Below, in pieces: positions 22,718-24,046 of a stretch of DNA of 24,046 nucleotides. How positions within the stretch are numbered: position 1 is the first letter of the stretch; each line of letters opens with the position of its first letter. The position numbers were made by a program, and so were the translations under genes. The DNA comes from Holdemanella sp. MSK.7.32 (GTDB taxonomy: Bacteria > Bacillota_I > Bacilli_A > Erysipelotrichales > Erysipelotrichaceae), in the NCBI RefSeq assembly GCF_024460475.1, contig NZ_JANFYN010000036.1, positions 1 to 24,046 of the forward strand, read 5' to 3'. The notes under the pieces are model-generated. The model did no database searches and was not told the origin of the DNA. It worked only from the letters and a program-made list of their open reading frames with translations.

Positions 22718-23378
22718 TTGTAATGCCCCCTCTTATAATATCTTGAATAAACAGTCCATCCATTTCTTGATCAAGCATTTTCAAATAATATTGGTTCGCT
22801 TCATCATTTCTTGCTTTACGTAAATCATAATATTGATTTTTATCAGCAACCTCATACCCTTCAAACTTTAAATTTAAAAACGCAAACTGCGACTTAATGA
22901 CAATCTGTTCTCCTAATTTGCCCAATCTCATAGCTTGTGCGAGTTGCTCAACTGAAATTGTATTATTCAAGAAACTTTCTGCATAATCAAAATAAGAATC
23001 ATCCGCACGATAGCCTATAATTAAGTCATATGCGTTCACATTGATACTAAAATAATCAATCAAATATTGTTTTGCTCGTCTAGCCACAGGCGTTTTAATT
23101 GAAAAAAGACGATGCTCTACCAATATCGCAATCCAATTTAAAATCGTATAATCCGAACTATTTAAATTCAAAATTTTCAAATACTCTGTATCTAAAGTAT
23201 ACTTATTAGAATAACCATCATTTAAAGATGATACTGCCCATTCTTTTGCCAAATCATTACTTTCTGTACAATAAAATCCCAACCCAAAATCATTATTCTT
23301 TTTACCAGCACCAAATATTGGATTCTCTATTATTTTTTCAGATCCATGGTACAAAATTATTTTATTATCCATTAACAT
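22680..23378 (-). CDS. DUF3990 toxin, predicted ADP-ribosyltransferase fold
   Basis: Seen: 232 residues. The N-terminus has LYHGSEKIIENPIFGAGKKN, then DFGLGFYCTES and LAKEWA, followed later by YDLIIGYRADDSYF. Established: this pattern defines DUF3990 (PF13151), placed in the ADP-ribosyltransferase clan; the H-G-S and G-F-Y elements fit the NAD pocket. AAGGAG precedes the ATG at 23378 by 4 nt; a second ATG at 23372 has 10 nt and is possible. Followed by its XRE partner. Target unknown. Confidence 0.82.
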   Translation of the reverse strand: MLMDNKIILYHGSEKIIENPIFGAGKKNNDFGLGFYCTESNDLAKEWAVSSLNDGYSNKYTLDTEYLKILNLNSSDYTILNWIAILVEHRLFSIKTPVARRAKQYLIDYFSINVNAYDLIIGYRADDSYFDYAESFLNNTISVEQLAQAMRLGKLGEQIVIKSQFAFLNLKFEGYEVADKNQYYDLRKARNDEANQYYLKMLDQEMDGLFIQDIIRGGITNDDPRIPRNICK

Positions 23379-23395
23379 TTATCTCCTTCAAACCA

Positions 23396-23425
23396 ATTAT
23401 ATCACTGTAGTGATAGTAAGAAAAC
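23396..23425 (-). promoter_or_regulatory. Autoregulated promoter of the DUF3990/XRE module
   Basis: Minus-strand TATAAT (plus 23396-23401) overlaps the edge of the palindrome TATCACT-GT-AGTGATA (23400-23415), which fills the space towards a weak -35 (TTTCTT). A repressor here would block the promoter directly. Confidence 0.65.
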
Positions 23426-23449
23426 AATGAAAACAAATTACAACACTCA

Positions 23450-23719
23450 TTATTTTGTGAATTCTTCTAATTCAAAATCATCAATCTCTCTTTTTATATT
23501 TCTAGAGCCTTCTTTTTGAACTGTCGCAAATTTTGCGACAGTTGAAGAATCAAGTTCTTCTTTTAATGCATTATTGATGTGCTTACTGATTGTTTTAACA
23601 TCTCTGTCAAATAAGGATGCTAATTGATTTCGATTTAACCATACAGTTTCTTCATTTGGCGAAACCGTTACATTAATTTGTAAATCACCATTTACAAACT
23701 TAATTATTTCATTGTTCAT
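23450..23719 (-). pseudogene. Truncated RhuM protein, N-terminal stub
   Basis: Seen: 89 residues from the ATG at 23719, which matches the MNNEIIKF start of the intact RhuM-Fic protein; the open frame begins earlier in the shared promoter. It keeps TVWLNRNQLASLFDRDVKTI and a STVAKFATVQKEG segment typical of other RhuM proteins, but leaves the family after KREID. It ends DFELEEFTK and a stop instead of continuing to the usual Y-x-LD-x-IISVGYRVKS. The Fic half is absent. Probably a deletion remnant beside the DUF3990 module. A free DNA-binding stub is possible. Confidence 0.75.
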
Positions 23720-23804
23720 ATGTACTCCAATCTTTTTATTCCAATGACCTTTATAAGTAATTTCTTCCTTAATTAACAAACCCTAATCAAAAGAACTACC
23801 TCAT

Positions 23805-23940
23805 TTGCATAGTCCCCTATTTAAAGCTATAATACAAGCAGAGAAAAGCTACTGGAAAAGCAGTGGCTGCTCTGAAATCAAATTAATGCTGAAGCACTAA
23901 TCTTTTTCCATTGCTAGTGGTGATTAGTGCTTTTTGCATT
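23805..23940 (+). ncRNA. Predicted antisense RNA, small-toxin element C
   Basis: TTGCAT (23805-23810), 17 bp, TATAAT (23828-23833), predicted start near 23840. Terminator stem 23892-23902 / 23922-23932, then TTT. The 5' hairpin differs slightly from copy B (GGAAAAGCAG in place of GGAAATGCAG). Coordinates include the promoter. Confidence 0.7.
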
Positions 23941-24025
23941 TTTCTATAATAATTAATGTTACTTTTAGTATTTCTACTATGGCAAACAAGCACATAGCAA
24001 CATCAATATGTAGATATATATACAT
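23924..24025 (-). CDS. Candidate type I toxin peptide, 33 residues (copy C)
   Basis: Seen: ATG at 24025 with AGGAGG and 7 nt, TAA stop inside the antisense terminator. Same 33 residues as copy B. The promoter and most of the leader lie beyond the window edge. Confidence 0.7.
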   Translation of the reverse strand: MYIYLHIDVAMCLFAIVEILKVTLIIIEKCKKH

Positions 24026-24046
24026 AAGCTTTCCTCCTGTAAAAAA

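Larger units (their letters stand above)
23696..24046. repeat. Duplicated segment, right copy (continues past the window)
   Basis: Matches 21515-21871: RhuM start, promoter, antisense RNA and toxin element. Differences include one T fewer near 23730, changes around 23780, and a short deletion before TTGCAT. The match still holds at the last base of the window. Confidence 0.88.

Noticed and set aside
19862..24046. The recurring elements read as an insertion sequence, MITE or CRISPR-like array
   Set aside because: No transposase, no terminal inverted repeats or target duplications, and no regular repeat-spacer pattern; coding and RNA signals explain the conserved parts.

Overview
The window is AT-rich, uses TGA as a stop, has strong AGGAGG-type ribosome binding sites and carries mannose-family PTS operons. 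This points to a gut-type low-GC Bacillota. Family resemblance suggests an Erysipelotrichales-like organism, but that placement is inference. Almost everything is on the minus strand; the main exceptions are one RpiR-family regulator and three predicted antisense RNAs.

Region 1 (1-7.6 kb, read right to left) is a LevR/ManR-type regulator, then PTS IIB, IIC, IID, a neutral-ceramidase-like hydrolase, PTS IIA and an AEC-family transporter. The first codons of a PfkB-type sugar-phosphate kinase lie at the left edge. Both the regulator and the transporter are split by single-base frame changes at short homopolymers. The regulator also lacks the sigma-54 contact loop usual in its family.

Region 2 (7.6-17.6 kb) is a second operon with the same core order: IIB, IIC, IID, ceramidase-like hydrolase, IIA. 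It continues with a Cof-type HAD phosphatase, a Nif3-like protein, a tyrosine-phosphatase-like protein, a metallo-beta-lactamase-fold hydrolase, a second Nif3-like protein and a YczE-type membrane protein. A divergent RpiR-family regulator faces it across 222 bp holding two near-identical TGAAT-N5-ATTCA operators and a cre-like site. A strong hairpin terminator inside the operon, after IID, probably lowers expression of the enzyme genes. The likely logic is import and phosphorylation of an unknown sugar derivative by the PTS, followed by cytosolic hydrolysis by the ceramidase-like enzyme.

Region 3 (17.6-19.8 kb) holds a tandem pair of small acidic paralogues, an internally deleted relic of a third copy, an MgtC-family membrane protein, and a YbaN (DUF454) / four-helix di-histidine membrane protein pair. 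That pair has a good sigma-A promoter with two GTTAG-N6-CTAAC operator-like repeats.

Region 4 (19.8-24.05 kb) is an accessory toxin-antitoxin island. It contains three copies of an unlabelled element encoding a 33-residue membrane peptide on the minus strand, with a convergent about 100-nt antisense RNA on the plus strand ending at a hairpin that overlaps the peptide's stop codon. This layout resembles the Fst/par type I toxin-antitoxin loci. Interspersed are a frameshifted transketolase tail, an intact RhuM-Fic protein, a DUF3990 (ADP-ribosyltransferase-like) toxin with an XRE antitoxin, and a truncated RhuM. A segment of about 350 bp (RhuM start, promoter and small-toxin element) is duplicated. 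No rRNA, tRNA, CRISPR array or insertion sequence was recognised.
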